Numbered from the stretch's first letter, positions 52,292-61,890 are shown. The stretch is 64,000 nt of DNA from JANNBN01 sp963763885 (GCA_963763885.1 CAVXQD010000001.1:1-64000), one strand, 5' to 3'. The notes: generated by a model not told the origin, from the sequence alone. Numbers and translations are program-made.

Positions 52292-53671
52292 TCAGCGGGA
52301 CGCTTCGACCTGCGCTTCGGTTGGACGCACAAACAGCAGCTGCATCGCAAGACCGGCAAAAAGCGACACCACCAGGATGAAGATCCACGCACGTCGGTAA
52401 CCGGCAAGCGACGTGTCGTTACCAGCTCGTAAGGCGGTCACAGCAGCGATACCGAGGGCGGCGCCGATTTGGCGCCCGGTGGAGTTGACTGCCGAACCCA
52501 TCCCGAAGCGGTTGGGCGGCAGGAACGCGTTTGCCGCGCTGCCGAGGGTAGCGATAACCAGGCCAACGCCGGCGCCGGTGATGAGATACGCGGGGAAGAA
52601 CGTGGTGAAGTATGCGGGCTTACTGTCCGCAGACAGCAGAACCAGTGCGATGCCTAACGCGTAAATGGTGACCCCCGGGACAATGATCCGCTTGTGGCCG
52701 TAACGAGCAGCCCATGCTCCGGCCGGACCAGCAAAGACGGCCGCCATGATTGGCCCAGGGCTAGAGCCCAGCCCAGAGCGAAGCGGCGTGTAACCCCACA
52801 CGGCCTGCAGGAACGTCACGTTGGTGATGAACATCCCGAAGAAGCCCATCGAGAACAGAAACGCCGAAAGGTTTGCTGCCGTGAAGAAGCGGTAGCTGAA
52901 GAGGGACAGGTCGACCACAGGGACCGGCTGTGTCCGGCAGCGCTGAACCAGCCAGGCGAGCGTTGCGATGCCCAGCACGATTGCTCCGACCACCCTTGTA
53001 GAACCCCAACCCCACCGATCGCCCTCCACAATCGACGCGGTCAGCAACCCGAAGCCAACCATTGCAAGCACGCCTCCGAGTGGATCGGGAAACGTCACCG
53101 CTGAATTGTCCTTTGATTCCTTGAGGATTCGCGACCCGGCAACAAGAGCGACCACAGACACCGGGAGGTTGATCGTGAATGCCGAACGCCAGCCGAACGT
53201 GTCCACCAGGAAACCGCCGAGGACCGGACCGACTGCTGCGGACAATCCGCCGATCGCCCCGCTGATGCCGATTGCCGTGCTGCGCTTCTCCGGCGGGAAC
53301 TCCGGAAGAACCAGTGCAAGGGCTGCTGGCACAACCAGTGCTCCGCCAAACGCCTGCAACACGCGGAACGCAATCAAGATGTTGACGCTGGACGCCATGG
53401 CGCAACCAGCAGACGCCACTGCAAAGAGGGCGACGCCCGCCAGGTACACGCGCTTGCGGCCGAGGCGGTCACCGGCTCGCCCGGCAGTCAGGAGGGCAGA
53501 GGCGAAGGCGATGCTGTACGCGCTGAACGTCCAGGTGAGACGCTGCTGTTGCTCTGGCCCGAAGTCTTTGACCATCGCACGAAACGCGACGTTGAGAATG
53601 GAGGTGTCGACGAACACCATGAACGAACCAAGTGACGTGGTCGCAAGGACCTTCCAGCCACGTTCCATCAA
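52292..53671 (-). CDS. MFS drug:H+ antiporter (DHA2/EmrB-QacA-like)
   Basis: A 459-aa transporter with about 13-14 membrane helices. The first helix carries FVDTSILNVAF (family motif with Asp), the loop AGRAGDRLGRKRVYLAG is motif A, and GPVLGGFLVDTFGWRS is antiporter motif C. It probably exports a hydrophobic or cationic compound by proton exchange. ATG 53671 has AAGGAG well placed upstream. An inverted repeat at 53705-53729 in the promoter suggests repression by a TetR-type regulator not encoded in the window. Confidence 0.93.
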   Translation of the reverse strand: MMERGWKVLATTSLGSFMVFVDTSILNVAFRAMVKDFGPEQQQRLTWTFSAYSIAFASALLTAGRAGDRLGRKRVYLAGVALFAVASAGCAMASSVNILIAFRVLQAFGGALVVPAALALVLPEFPPEKRSTAIGISGAIGGLSAAVGPVLGGFLVDTFGWRSAFTINLPVSVVALVAGSRILKESKDNSAVTFPDPLGGVLAMVGFGLLTASIVEGDRWGWGSTRVVGAIVLGIATLAWLVQRCRTQPVPVVDLSLFSYRFFTAANLSAFLFSMGFFGMFITNVTFLQAVWGYTPLRSGLGSSPGPIMAAVFAGPAGAWAARYGHKRIIVPGVTIYALGIALVLLSADSKPAYFTTFFPAYLITGAGVGLVIATLGSAANAFLPPNRFGMGSAVNSTGRQIGAALGIAAVTALRAGNDTSLAGYRRAWIFILVVSLFAGLAMQLLFVRPTEAQVEASR

Positions 53672-53704
53672 AACTCCTTGAAACTTCCTTGAAACTTCCC
53701 GTAA

Positions 53705-53729
53705 GGACAGACAAGCAGGACGTCTGTCC
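53705..53729. promoter_or_regulatory. Palindromic operator between MFS and P450 genes
   Basis: GGACAGAC (53705-53712) and GTCTGTCC (53722-53729) form a perfect 8-bp inverted repeat with a 9-base spacer, the size and shape of a TetR-family operator. It lies in the 122-base divergent region, so it could control both the exporter and the P450. Two direct copies of TTGAAACTTCC (53678 and 53689) sit between it and the MFS start. Confidence 0.6.
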
Positions 53730-53793
53730 GTTTGAGCAAGCTAGGGGTACAATGTCTTCGACGACCTAAACGCGCGTCGGGTACGGTCCCAGA

Positions 53794-55071
53794 GTGGCTT
53801 CAGAACTCTCCGCTGACGACTCGGCATCGTTGCCGGATCCCTCTGTGTACTTCCGTCCAACCGACTCTGGGTTCATCGCCAACCCGTATCCGGATCTGGC
53901 CGTGCTACGCGAGGCGACTCCGATCTTTTGGAACGAAGCTAGTGGGCAGTGGGTTTTGACTCGCTTCGCGGACATTCACGAAGCGCTGCGGGATCGACGG
54001 CTGGGTCGAACCTATGAGCACCTGTATTCGCACGCTGCGCTTGGGCGAGCTGAACCAGACCCCCGGTGGGCAAGGTTCCGTGAGCACGAGCGTTGGTCGT
54101 TGTTGTCCCTCGAGCCACCCGATCACACTCGCATTCGTCAGCTCATCTCCAAGGTGTTCACCGTCCGGTCGGTGGGGCAGTTGCGGCCCTTCCTGGAAGC
54201 CACGGCAACTGCCACGTTGCGAAGCTGCTTGGAGCGCGGCGATGGAACGTTTGACCTCATCACGGACTACGCGCAGCCGTACTCGGTGGCAGTGATCTGC
54301 GAGATGTTGGGCGTGCCAGTTGCCGATGCCAGACAGTTGTTGGACTGGTCACACGCAATCGTGCGGATGTACGAGCTGAATGCGTCCGACGAGCAGAAGG
54401 CCTCGGCGGATACGGCCGCCGCCGAGTTCATGACCTACACGCGGGAGCTCATCGCCGAGAAGCGAAGGTCGCCCGACGACGCGTTGGTCAGTGCGCTGGT
54501 CAACGTTGAAGATGATGGCCGACGCCTCACCGACGATGAGATCGTATGCACAACGATTGTCCTGCTCAACGCCGGTCACGAGGCGAGCGTCAACACATTG
54601 GGCAACGGTATGCGCGCGTTCATGCTGCATCCCGGTGAATGGCAACGACTGGTCTCAGGCGAAGTGGATCCGCGCACCGCGGTTGAGGAGATGCTCCGTT
54701 GGGATGCCCCGCTGCAGCTCTTCGAGCGGTGGGTGTTGGAAGACGGCGTAGAGATTGCTGGCCAACGGCTACGGGCGGGGGAGGAGATCGCGATGTTGTT
54801 TGGGTCAGCCAACCGAGATCCAGCGCGTTTCGCAGGTCCTGATCGGTTCGACACAGGGCGTGGCGACATGACCCACGTTGGATTTGGTGGCGGAATCCAC
54901 TTCTGCGTCGGGGCTCCCTTGGCCCGTGCGGAAATTGAAGTTTCGCTCGCAGTGGTGCGCAACGAAGCACCCGATCTGGCCCTTGTCGCGGAGCCCAGCT
55001 ACACAGACGCGTTCGTCATCCGCGGTCTCACCGGGTTGTCCCTTCGTTCAGGCAAACGGGCGAAGACTTGA
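53794..55071 (+). CDS. Cytochrome P450 with EryF-like I-helix
   Basis: A 425-aa P450. The heme loop FGGGIHFCVG and K-helix motif EEMLRW are intact. In the I-helix the sequence is LNAGHEASVNTLG: the usual acid-Thr-Thr is acid-Ala-Ser, as in EryF-type macrolide hydroxylases where substrate or water replaces the threonine hydroxyl. GTG 53794 is the start, with no obvious ribosome binding site. It converges with an MGT-type glycosyltransferase gene and diverges from an exporter, a grouping suggestive of xenobiotic or secondary-metabolite modification. Confidence 0.93.
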   Translation: MASELSADDSASLPDPSVYFRPTDSGFIANPYPDLAVLREATPIFWNEASGQWVLTRFADIHEALRDRRLGRTYEHLYSHAALGRAEPDPRWARFREHERWSLLSLEPPDHTRIRQLISKVFTVRSVGQLRPFLEATATATLRSCLERGDGTFDLITDYAQPYSVAVICEMLGVPVADARQLLDWSHAIVRMYELNASDEQKASADTAAAEFMTYTRELIAEKRRSPDDALVSALVNVEDDGRRLTDDEIVCTTIVLLNAGHEASVNTLGNGMRAFMLHPGEWQRLVSGEVDPRTAVEEMLRWDAPLQLFERWVLEDGVEIAGQRLRAGEEIAMLFGSANRDPARFAGPDRFDTGRGDMTHVGFGGGIHFCVGAPLARAEIEVSLAVVRNEAPDLALVAEPSYTDAFVIRGLTGLSLRSGKRAKT

Positions 55072-55128
55072 GCTGGTCCAACGTCGACCGCGAGGACAAC
55101 GATTCTCAGGTATGCGCGGTTCGAGAAC

Positions 55129-56289
55129 TCACAGCAGGGTCTCGATGGCGGCGAGGGCTTGCCTGGCGGGGGGCATGGTGGCGATCTCGTCTTTGATGCG
55201 TGCCGCAACCCGGCGGTAAGACGGCTCGCTGAGCAGCGTCATCACGCAATCATGCACCGCTGTCGTGGTCAGTTCGTCGCGGAGCAACCGCAGTCCTGCG
55301 CCTGCGGTGATGATGTGCACGGCGTTGCTCCACTGGTCGGCGCCCTGGGGGACCACGAGCAATGGCACCCCGTGAGCCAGCGCGCCAAGCACCGTCCCCG
55401 ACCCGCCGTGGGCGACGATCACATCACACCATGGGAGTAGCTCGTCCTGCGGAATGTAGTTACGGACGATGACGTTGTTCGGTTGAACTCCAAGGATCGC
55501 CGGGTCGTTCTGTCGACCGGTTGTGACGACGAGATTGACGTGGTCGTGCAGCGCATCGATCAGGAGGCGGAACACGTCCATGTCGGTGTTCCAGATCGTC
55601 CCCAACGTGACGTACACGATTCGCCCCGGTGGCAGGGCATCGAGCAACTCGGATCGTTGCGCTGTGCGCGTTTCGCCTGCCGCCGGCCGGATCGCCTGGA
55701 CAGCCCCGATGTCGGTGATTTCGGGATTCTGGAGCGTCGGTGGGCACGGGTCGATGTAGAGGTAGCGGAACGCCCCGGCAAGCGGGTGGGGGGTCAGTCC
55801 ACGTGCTGTCCAGTGCGGGGCGGCGGCCGAACCTGCGGCCCCGAGCAAGGCTCGCGGGATCAGGGCGCCGTACCCGACGTCGACGTACGGAATGCCCATG
55901 GCCGTGCAGACCATCGGCGCGGCCAACTCCGCCATCTCATGAACGACGAGGTTTGGTCGCCATGTTGACATGATCGCCTGCAGATCGGTCGCACGTGGTG
56001 CGAGTTCGAGGTTGGCGAAGATCTCGGTGAAGAAGAACCTGCGCTGTTCATCGGCAACGAGTGTGGACAGAGCCGGATACAGCGGCGCCCACTCGGCTCG
56101 GAACGACTCAGGAGGACCAGCCTCGAACGTAGTGAATCCTGAATCCCGAGCGCGATCCACTATCGGGGCACCTGACGCGAACCCGACCATGTGCCCAGCA
56201 GCCCGAGCCGCCACGGCAAGCGGAAGCAGCGGCTCGAAGTGGCCAGACAACGGGCGACAAGTGAACAGGATCCTGGAACTCTGCGTCAT
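55129..56289 (-). CDS. MGT-type UDP-glycosyltransferase (GT1)
   Basis: A 386-aa GT-B glycosyltransferase. The N-terminal acceptor domain opens LFTCRPLSGHFEPLLPLAVA, and the donor domain carries the HGG signature in DVIVAHGGSGTVLGALAHG followed by VPQGADQW. This is the family that glycosylates macrolides, polyketides and sterols. It converges with the EryF-like P450 gene, 57 bases apart. Together with the exporter it could form a detoxification or tailoring set, though the three genes are on different transcripts. Confidence 0.9.
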   Translation of the reverse strand: MTQSSRILFTCRPLSGHFEPLLPLAVAARAAGHMVGFASGAPIVDRARDSGFTTFEAGPPESFRAEWAPLYPALSTLVADEQRRFFFTEIFANLELAPRATDLQAIMSTWRPNLVVHEMAELAAPMVCTAMGIPYVDVGYGALIPRALLGAAGSAAAPHWTARGLTPHPLAGAFRYLYIDPCPPTLQNPEITDIGAVQAIRPAAGETRTAQRSELLDALPPGRIVYVTLGTIWNTDMDVFRLLIDALHDHVNLVVTTGRQNDPAILGVQPNNVIVRNYIPQDELLPWCDVIVAHGGSGTVLGALAHGVPLLVVPQGADQWSNAVHIITAGAGLRLLRDELTTTAVHDCVMTLLSEPSYRRVAARIKDEIATMPPARQALAAIETLL

Positions 56290-56349
56290 GGCGGCGTCCT
56301 TCCGTTGCGAGCATAGACCCGGCCCGTTTCGCCTTACGTTGACTCCTAG

Positions 56350-56781
56350 CTAACGAGCCAGCGTTTGGTAGCGGATGCGGAGCGTGGTGCAGGCGTGGCG
56401 GATACCTGGTCCGTCGTCTCGAGCGGACACAAGCATTCGGGCCGTGAGGCGCGCTGCCGCTGCAACAGCTTCGGCGCCCAGCGTGGAGAGCCCGTGATGT
56501 TCGCTGGCCAACTGGCCCATCTGCCACGCAAGGTCTTTCATCGGAACGATGAGCACTTGCTCCGGGAGCGCCACCAGCCCACTGATCACAGCAGCTCGTT
56601 CAACGCCGGACCATGATCCAAGGAGCGCACCACCAGAGTGGCCAGCGGCGCTCTTGCAGAGACGGGCATACCAAAGGTTGGTTGTTGCCACCTCTGCGCG
56701 GCCGATGGATCTTCGGAGCGCCGGATCGGGACCAGACAACCAGTCTCGAAGCAGGTGGTCATCCAGCAAGACCACAGTCAT
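56350..56781 (-). CDS. PIN-like toxin of AbrB/PIN toxin-antitoxin pair
   Basis: A 143-aa protein opening VVLLDDHLLRDWLSGPD, with the acidic start expected of a PIN domain, and later MVSARDDGPGIRHAC holding further acidic residues. Similarity to textbook VapC is weak, so the assignment leans on the preceding AbrB-like gene and its spacing (two bases between stop and ATG). Unlike the two PIN toxins in the left part of the window, this frame is intact. Confidence 0.62.
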   Translation of the reverse strand: MTVVLLDDHLLRDWLSGPDPALRRSIGRAEVATTNLWYARLCKSAAGHSGGALLGSWSGVERAAVISGLVALPEQVLIVPMKDLAWQMGQLASEHHGLSTLGAEAVAAAARLTARMLVSARDDGPGIRHACTTLRIRYQTLAR

Positions 56782-56783
56782 GG

Positions 56784-57020
56784 TTAGGCCGTCTTGAGAT
56801 CTGGATCCGACTCGGCCGCCACGTTGGCGTAATGGACGTCGGCCGGCAAGACCTGATCAAGCAGGTGACCGGCGGTGCCCGCCGGAACGGTCAACACACC
56901 AAACCCGAGGTCGATCACATCGACGTGTCCGCCGTTGCCAAGATGCCATCGCCGACGCACCGCGGCCGGGAGCGATAGTTGACCGGAAGTCGACACCTTG
57001 AAACGCTCAGCCTTGGCCAT
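56784..57020 (-). CDS. SpoVT/AbrB-like antitoxin
   Basis: A 78-aa DNA-binding protein with the swapped-hairpin opening FKVSTSGQLSLPAAVRRRWH followed by GGHVDVIDLGFGVLTVP, the MazE/AbrB pattern. It would bind its promoter and neutralise the downstream PIN-like protein. Upstream is a 68-base gap to the 3' end of a convergently placed membrane-protein gene. Confidence 0.8.
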   Translation of the reverse strand: MAKAERFKVSTSGQLSLPAAVRRRWHLGNGGHVDVIDLGFGVLTVPAGTAGHLLDQVLPADVHYANVAAESDPDLKTA

Positions 57021-57088
57021 CCGGTCAGCGTAGCGGCGACGCGCCGTCTACTTGGTAAGAATCAGCTTCTACCAAACTGTCGGGTGTG

Positions 57089-58426
57089 TCACCACTTTGT
57101 TTGCAGCCAAACCTGGAGAACCAAAGCCAGGCACAGCTGCACGGCCAGCCACATACGGGGGCGGGGGAGTGTGCTGGTGACGGTCAGCAGGAACGGCATG
57201 AAGATCAGCCAGATCCGTTCAACTTCGGACTTGCTGTAGCCCGACACGTCTGCGGCGGTCACAGCCAACAACGTAGAACCAACCAAGACCCAGAGTCGTG
57301 TTCGTCCGAGGCGAGCAACTCCTGCCACGAACGCAGGGCCAAGCGCGATCAGTAACGCAGCGATGTTGGCAACAACGAAGTAGCGCTGCGGGCGGAACTG
57401 GGCCGTTCCCCAATTGTAAAAGTCTCTCGTGGTTGAGAGGCCGTCGAACCACCAAAAGCCTGCGATCCAGAACACCGCAGTCACCAAACTCGCAGCGACA
57501 GCGGCGCTCACCAGCACGGAGCCGCGGCGGCCATACGAGGCGCCAGGAACCAATGCCACCAACGCAACCGGGACCACCATGAACACGGCGGCTCCGTACG
57601 TGCAGAAGAGGCCGAACGCAAGCAGCAGCCCGCCGCCCACACCCAACAAGGCTGCACGTCGGTGCCCAGCACAACGGACTGCGATCGCGATACACGCGCA
57701 TCCCCAAATCAACAGGCACGCAAAGAAGGCGTCGGCAGAGGTGGCCATCCAGACGGCAAACGGTGCCACTGCGAGGAATGGCGCAATAGCTCTGGCCCGT
57801 TGCTCATCTGTAAGCGCGCGGATTGTTGTCATGACGCCAGGAGTGACCGCCGCGAGTGCCAACCACGAGATGGTCGCCGTCACCCAGGGTTGCCCAAGTC
57901 CAACCCACTCCAACGACTGCAAGAGAACGATGAAGCCTGGTGGATGGCCCTTGAGGTGCGTGGTGTAGTCCAGCAGGAACCGCCAGTCGCTCCAAGACGA
58001 AACGGTCTGCGATATCGACGGCAACCTGTCCAGGTTCACCCAGTACTCGGTTTCGTCCACAACTGGGTCCATCAAACGGGCAAACCCGTCCGTTGCGGCC
58101 AAGGAGACAGCGAATGCCCCTGTCATGACAGCGGCAGCAGTTGATGCCCATCCGAACGAGAGGCGCGGCGTCAGCCGTGGCCAGAATACGATGATAAGTA
58201 CGCCAATTATCAGCGGCACCAGGTGCGCGGGCGATGGTGACCACACCAGTCTTCCGATGAGAGGTGCAGCCTCAACCTTGACATCGAGGCGGAGCTGAAT
58301 CTCTTCCCGATACGGTCGGCCTCGGTCCCATGACCACCAGATGGCGATTGCTGCAAGCAACCACAGCACCGCTGGTTTCGTCCAGCGCGCGTATCGGCGG
58401 AGCGTTGTTGGAGCGGTCACTCTCAC
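57089..58426 (-). CDS. Polytopic membrane protein (GT-C glycosyltransferase-like)
   Basis: A 445-aa protein with about ten to twelve hydrophobic helices. A first external loop contains DPVVDETEYWVNLDRLPSIS, with the acidic pair early in the loop as in GT-C mannosyl/arabinosyl transferases, and a Trp-rich IAGFWWFDGLSTTRDFYNW loop lies later. GTG 58426 overlaps the stop of phnE (GTGA), so it is translated from the phosphonate-transport operon, an unexpected partner. It may use a lipid-linked sugar; the family call is tentative. Confidence 0.62.
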   Translation of the reverse strand: MRVTAPTTLRRYARWTKPAVLWLLAAIAIWWSWDRGRPYREEIQLRLDVKVEAAPLIGRLVWSPSPAHLVPLIIGVLIIVFWPRLTPRLSFGWASTAAAVMTGAFAVSLAATDGFARLMDPVVDETEYWVNLDRLPSISQTVSSWSDWRFLLDYTTHLKGHPPGFIVLLQSLEWVGLGQPWVTATISWLALAAVTPGVMTTIRALTDEQRARAIAPFLAVAPFAVWMATSADAFFACLLIWGCACIAIAVRCAGHRRAALLGVGGGLLLAFGLFCTYGAAVFMVVPVALVALVPGASYGRRGSVLVSAAVAASLVTAVFWIAGFWWFDGLSTTRDFYNWGTAQFRPQRYFVVANIAALLIALGPAFVAGVARLGRTRLWVLVGSTLLAVTAADVSGYSKSEVERIWLIFMPFLLTVTSTLPRPRMWLAVQLCLALVLQVWLQTKW

Positions 58427-60084
58427 TGCATCAACCTACGACGCAGCGTCGTGCTGAGGACGTCCACCGCCCAAGTTATGGCCAGCAACACGATGACTGA
58501 CCCGGCAAGTTTGTCGTACGCGAATGCTGCCATCACCTGTTTGATGTGTGCGCCGATGCCCCCGGCTGCGGCAACGCCAACCACGATGGTTTCGCGCATT
58601 GCGACCTCCCACCGATACAACGAATAGGTCGCGAACGACGGTGCAGCCTGCGGAAGCGTTGAGTACGCGTTGGCAGCAAACCCCGACGCACCAGACGCGC
58701 GTAACGCTCTGAGCGGACGGTGGTCAAGGTTTTCCACCACTTCGGCCAGCAGCCGCCCAAGCACGCCAGCGTTGTAAATCCCAAGCGCAACCGTGGCTGG
58801 AAGTGGGCCGGGGAAGAACACAAGAACGGCAAGGAACGCCCACACCGCTGGAGGAATTGCCCGGGCGATCAGAAGGGCCAGCCGTCCGCACCACGAAAGC
58901 AATCGCCGAAGGATCCCGCCATCTGGCAGCCGAGCCGTCATCAACGCCAGGGGTATCGCCATCGCCAGCGAGATCACGATCGACCCGATGGAAATGGCGA
59001 CCGTCTGGCGCGCAGCTGGCCACAACACGGCGAGGTGGTTGCGTGACAGATCTGGCGGAAGGAAGTTATCTCGGACGAACCCGAACTCCTTACGTGTCCG
59101 CGAGCTCCACAGCGTGGGTAACGAGATGTGCAACTTCCACCACGAAATGGCGACGCACGCAGCCATCAGGCCCAACGCAATGCTTGGTCTCCGAATCACG
59201 TGTGCGAAGCGACCAGCTCCTGACCGGCCGGACCTGCGGACTGCAGACGATGCGGCGTCTGCGACCGCGGAGAGCATGATCAGTGGCCATATGAATGTCC
59301 ACATCTCCCGGTAGTTGGGTTGTAACGCAGAGAGAAAGATCTGTTGTCCAAGGCCGGCGGCTCCGACGATACCGAGTACCGCAGATGATCTGATGGCGCA
59401 CTCAAAACGGTAGAACGCGTAGGACCCGAGGTCACGAGCCGCTGCGGGAAAGACTCCGTAGAAGAACGCCTGCCACCGAGTCGAGCCGCCTGCACGTAAG
59501 GCCTGAAACGGCGCCCGAGGCTGTGCTTCGAATAGCTCGGCGAAGACTCTCGTGCTCACCGCTCCAAACGGGAGCGCAATCGCAAGAACCGCAACCAGAG
59601 GATTGATGCCGAGGATGTTGACGAACAGCAGTGCCCACAGCACCTCGTGCGTGCCTCGCACAGGGATTGTCAGCAGACGTAGTACCCGACCGGGCGTTGA
59701 CAGCCCAAGGTTGTCGTGACGGGCGCGGGTTGTAAGTACACCGAACAACAGACCACCCGCAACGCTGAGTGCCGTCCCGATGATTGCGTAGGCGAGCGTG
59801 ATCAGCGTGGCGTCAACGACGGTGCGCGCCAACTCCCAGGTAACCAGTGGTCGATACGACGCGCTGACGAATTTTCCTAACTCGCCAATACCACTGCCGT
59901 TGACTAGCGCCCGACTGCCGATCCCCAGTTCCGAGCCGGTCCACACCAGCACGGCGACGCCGGCAATTGTCCATAGCCAACGCAGCCCCGCTGGCCCCCG
60001 AATTGCACGGGTGCGGCTGCGGGTGACTCCCTGACCAGCTTCGGCCAACGTGACGTCGAACCAGCGCTCTGCGACCTCACTCAT
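58423..60084 (-). CDS. phnE: Phosphonate ABC transporter permease, two PhnE domains fused
   Basis: A 553-aa inner-membrane permease made of two tandem PhnE-type halves. Each half has its own EAA-like coupling loop: ELFEAQPRAPFQALRAGGST in the first and EVVENLDHRPLRALRASGAS in the second, both followed by a helix with FATYSLYRWE or SYAFYRFE. Most bacteria encode PhnE as one domain that dimerises, so this fusion presets a heterodimer. It is the third cistron after phnD and phnC. Confidence 0.92.
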   Translation of the reverse strand: MSEVAERWFDVTLAEAGQGVTRSRTRAIRGPAGLRWLWTIAGVAVLVWTGSELGIGSRALVNGSGIGELGKFVSASYRPLVTWELARTVVDATLITLAYAIIGTALSVAGGLLFGVLTTRARHDNLGLSTPGRVLRLLTIPVRGTHEVLWALLFVNILGINPLVAVLAIALPFGAVSTRVFAELFEAQPRAPFQALRAGGSTRWQAFFYGVFPAAARDLGSYAFYRFECAIRSSAVLGIVGAAGLGQQIFLSALQPNYREMWTFIWPLIMLSAVADAASSAVRRSGRSGAGRFAHVIRRPSIALGLMAACVAISWWKLHISLPTLWSSRTRKEFGFVRDNFLPPDLSRNHLAVLWPAARQTVAISIGSIVISLAMAIPLALMTARLPDGGILRRLLSWCGRLALLIARAIPPAVWAFLAVLVFFPGPLPATVALGIYNAGVLGRLLAEVVENLDHRPLRALRASGASGFAANAYSTLPQAAPSFATYSLYRWEVAMRETIVVGVAAAGGIGAHIKQVMAAFAYDKLAGSVIVLLAITWAVDVLSTTLRRRLMQ

Positions 60085-60112
60085 GAGTCAGACCGCCAGT
60101 GTTCCGCGGGAA

Positions 60113-60877
60113 TCACAACAGAACTGGAGACCGGTCAAATGCGTACAGTGCGGCGATATCGGTCGGCGTGACGAGTTCTGTTGGCATATCGAACACCACG
60201 CGGCCAGACCTGAGCCCGATGAGTCGACTGCAATGCCGCTGGGCCAACGCAACGTCGTGCAGGCTGACTAACAGCAACGCACGGCGCTCCGCCACCTCGG
60301 TTCGCAAGATGGACAAGACCTCGTCGCTCCACGCAGGGTCGACGGCGCTCACCGGTTCGTCGGCAATCAACATTGCTGCTTGTTGACGGAGGACGCGGGC
60401 GACCGCGACGCGTTGTTGTTGGCCGCCGGAAAGGTCGGAAGTGCGGGCGTGAAGGCGATCCGCAATACCTAGGCGATCAAGCGCAGCTGCTGCATCTTTC
60501 TGTTCCAACGCGCCGAACCATAAGGACCGAATCGACTTGAGCGGCGACCACGTTCCCAGCAACCCAGCGTTGACGTTGTGGACCACGCGCAGCGACGCCG
60601 TGAGGTTGAGTTGCTGGTGAACCATCCCGACCATGGCGTCGCTTTTGCGTCGTTGGGTTGCGCTCATGGAACCAAGGTCGACTCCGTCTCGCTGCACCGT
60701 CCCACACGTGGGCACTACCAGCCCAGCTGCAACGTTGAGCAGGGTGGTCTTCCCGGACCCACTTGGCCCGAGAAGGCCGACACACTCGCCTGGTTGGATG
60801 CTGAATGACACGTCGGTGACTGCGTCGGACGTGGCGCCCGGATACCGCACGCCAATTTGGTCAAAGCTGAAGCGCAC
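60113..60877 (-). CDS. phnC: Phosphonate ABC transporter ATP-binding protein
   Basis: A 254-aa ABC ATPase with Walker A GPSGSGKTT, the signature DLSGGQQQRVAVARVL, Walker B AAMLIADEPVSAVDP and the switch histidine in LLVSLHDVALAQ. It powers uptake of phosphonate, phosphite or phosphate esters through the fused permease. It follows phnD by 17 bases and precedes phnE by 28 bases on the minus strand. Confidence 0.94.
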   Translation of the reverse strand: MRFSFDQIGVRYPGATSDAVTDVSFSIQPGECVGLLGPSGSGKTTLLNVAAGLVVPTCGTVQRDGVDLGSMSATQRRKSDAMVGMVHQQLNLTASLRVVHNVNAGLLGTWSPLKSIRSLWFGALEQKDAAAALDRLGIADRLHARTSDLSGGQQQRVAVARVLRQQAAMLIADEPVSAVDPAWSDEVLSILRTEVAERRALLLVSLHDVALAQRHCSRLIGLRSGRVVFDMPTELVTPTDIAALYAFDRSPVLL

Positions 60878-60894
60878 GGCGAAAACTTAGGCGC

Positions 60895-61890
60895 TCAGAG
60901 CAGGCTGAGGCGTTTCGCGGTCTGCTCGATCTGGCCGTAGTTCTCAGCTTTCGTCTGAATGAACTGGGTTGCGCTGAACAGATCGAGAATGGCCTTCTGC
61001 TCTGGGATGTCTTTGTCCAGGCCAAGGATGGCTGCCTGCAGTTTCGCAGTTGTCCCAGCGCCGAACTTCCTGTCCGTGTCAGGGCGAGCAAGCCAGTGGT
61101 AATCGAAGTAGGTCGGCGTTTCGAAGATCACGCGCACCTTGGTGGTGTCCACGGTCTTGTTGGCCACGTTGGAATCCCACACGGCCTTGTTCAACGCGCC
61201 AACCGTGAACGTGCCAGCTTCGACCAGGCGAATGGTCTTGTCGTGGCTGCCGCTGAAGCCGGGCTGGCCCTTGAAATCCGACAGGTCGAGGCCGGCTTCG
61301 TCGAGGAAGAACTGCGGCATCAACCTCCCCGAAGTTGAAATCTCACTGCCGAACGTGAGCGATTCGCCCTTGACGTACGACAACTTTCCGACGGAGTCGA
61401 TGGCGGGCGCTTTGAAGTTGGCGTTGGCAATGAACACGCTCTTGAACTTGGCGTCGATGTCTCGCTGACCGATGTACAACGATCCCGGCAACTGCTTTGC
61501 GGCCTGTACACCAGTCAGACCGCCGAACCAGACCAGGTCAAGGTCACCAATTCGGTACCCGCTGACAGCCGCTGCGTACTCCGTTACCGGGACGTATTCC
61601 ACCTTAAGACCGGTGGTCTTTGCCAGGTACTGGGACACCAAGGTGAACTGCCGTTGCAGCTTGGCTGGGTCTTGATCCGGGATGGTCGCAATCTTCAGCG
61701 TGGGAACGTTCTTGCTGGCAACCGTGGTTGGTGCAGCGACAGCCTTGACGGTAGTCGTGGGACCTGATTTCTTCGTGGTGGCTTTCTTGGTGCTCTTGCT
61801 TGCGCCTTGCGCAGCCGTTGTAGAGCCAACTGTGGACAACAGCGCCAATCCGACGATGCCGCCGATCAGAGCGAGTGGGGTGCGTTTCAT
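60895..61890 (-). CDS. phnD: Phosphonate/phosphite ABC transporter substrate-binding protein
   Basis: A 331-aa exported binding protein. ATG 61890 gives the signal peptide PLALIGGIVGLALLSTVGST. A Lys/Thr-rich linker follows, then a PhnD-type fold: TLKIATIPDQDPAKLQRQF, DLDLVWFGGLTGVQAAKQLP and KGESLTFGSEISTSGR. No signal-peptidase II cysteine is seen, so it may be tethered otherwise. No carbon-phosphorus lyase genes are present, so the ligand could be phosphite, a phosphonate or phosphate. It is the first gene of the operon. Confidence 0.92.
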   Translation of the reverse strand: MKRTPLALIGGIVGLALLSTVGSTTAAQGASKSTKKATTKKSGPTTTVKAVAAPTTVASKNVPTLKIATIPDQDPAKLQRQFTLVSQYLAKTTGLKVEYVPVTEYAAAVSGYRIGDLDLVWFGGLTGVQAAKQLPGSLYIGQRDIDAKFKSVFIANANFKAPAIDSVGKLSYVKGESLTFGSEISTSGRLMPQFFLDEAGLDLSDFKGQPGFSGSHDKTIRLVEAGTFTVGALNKAVWDSNVANKTVDTTKVRVIFETPTYFDYHWLARPDTDRKFGAGTTAKLQAAILGLDKDIPEQKAILDLFSATQFIQTKAENYGQIEQTAKRLSLL

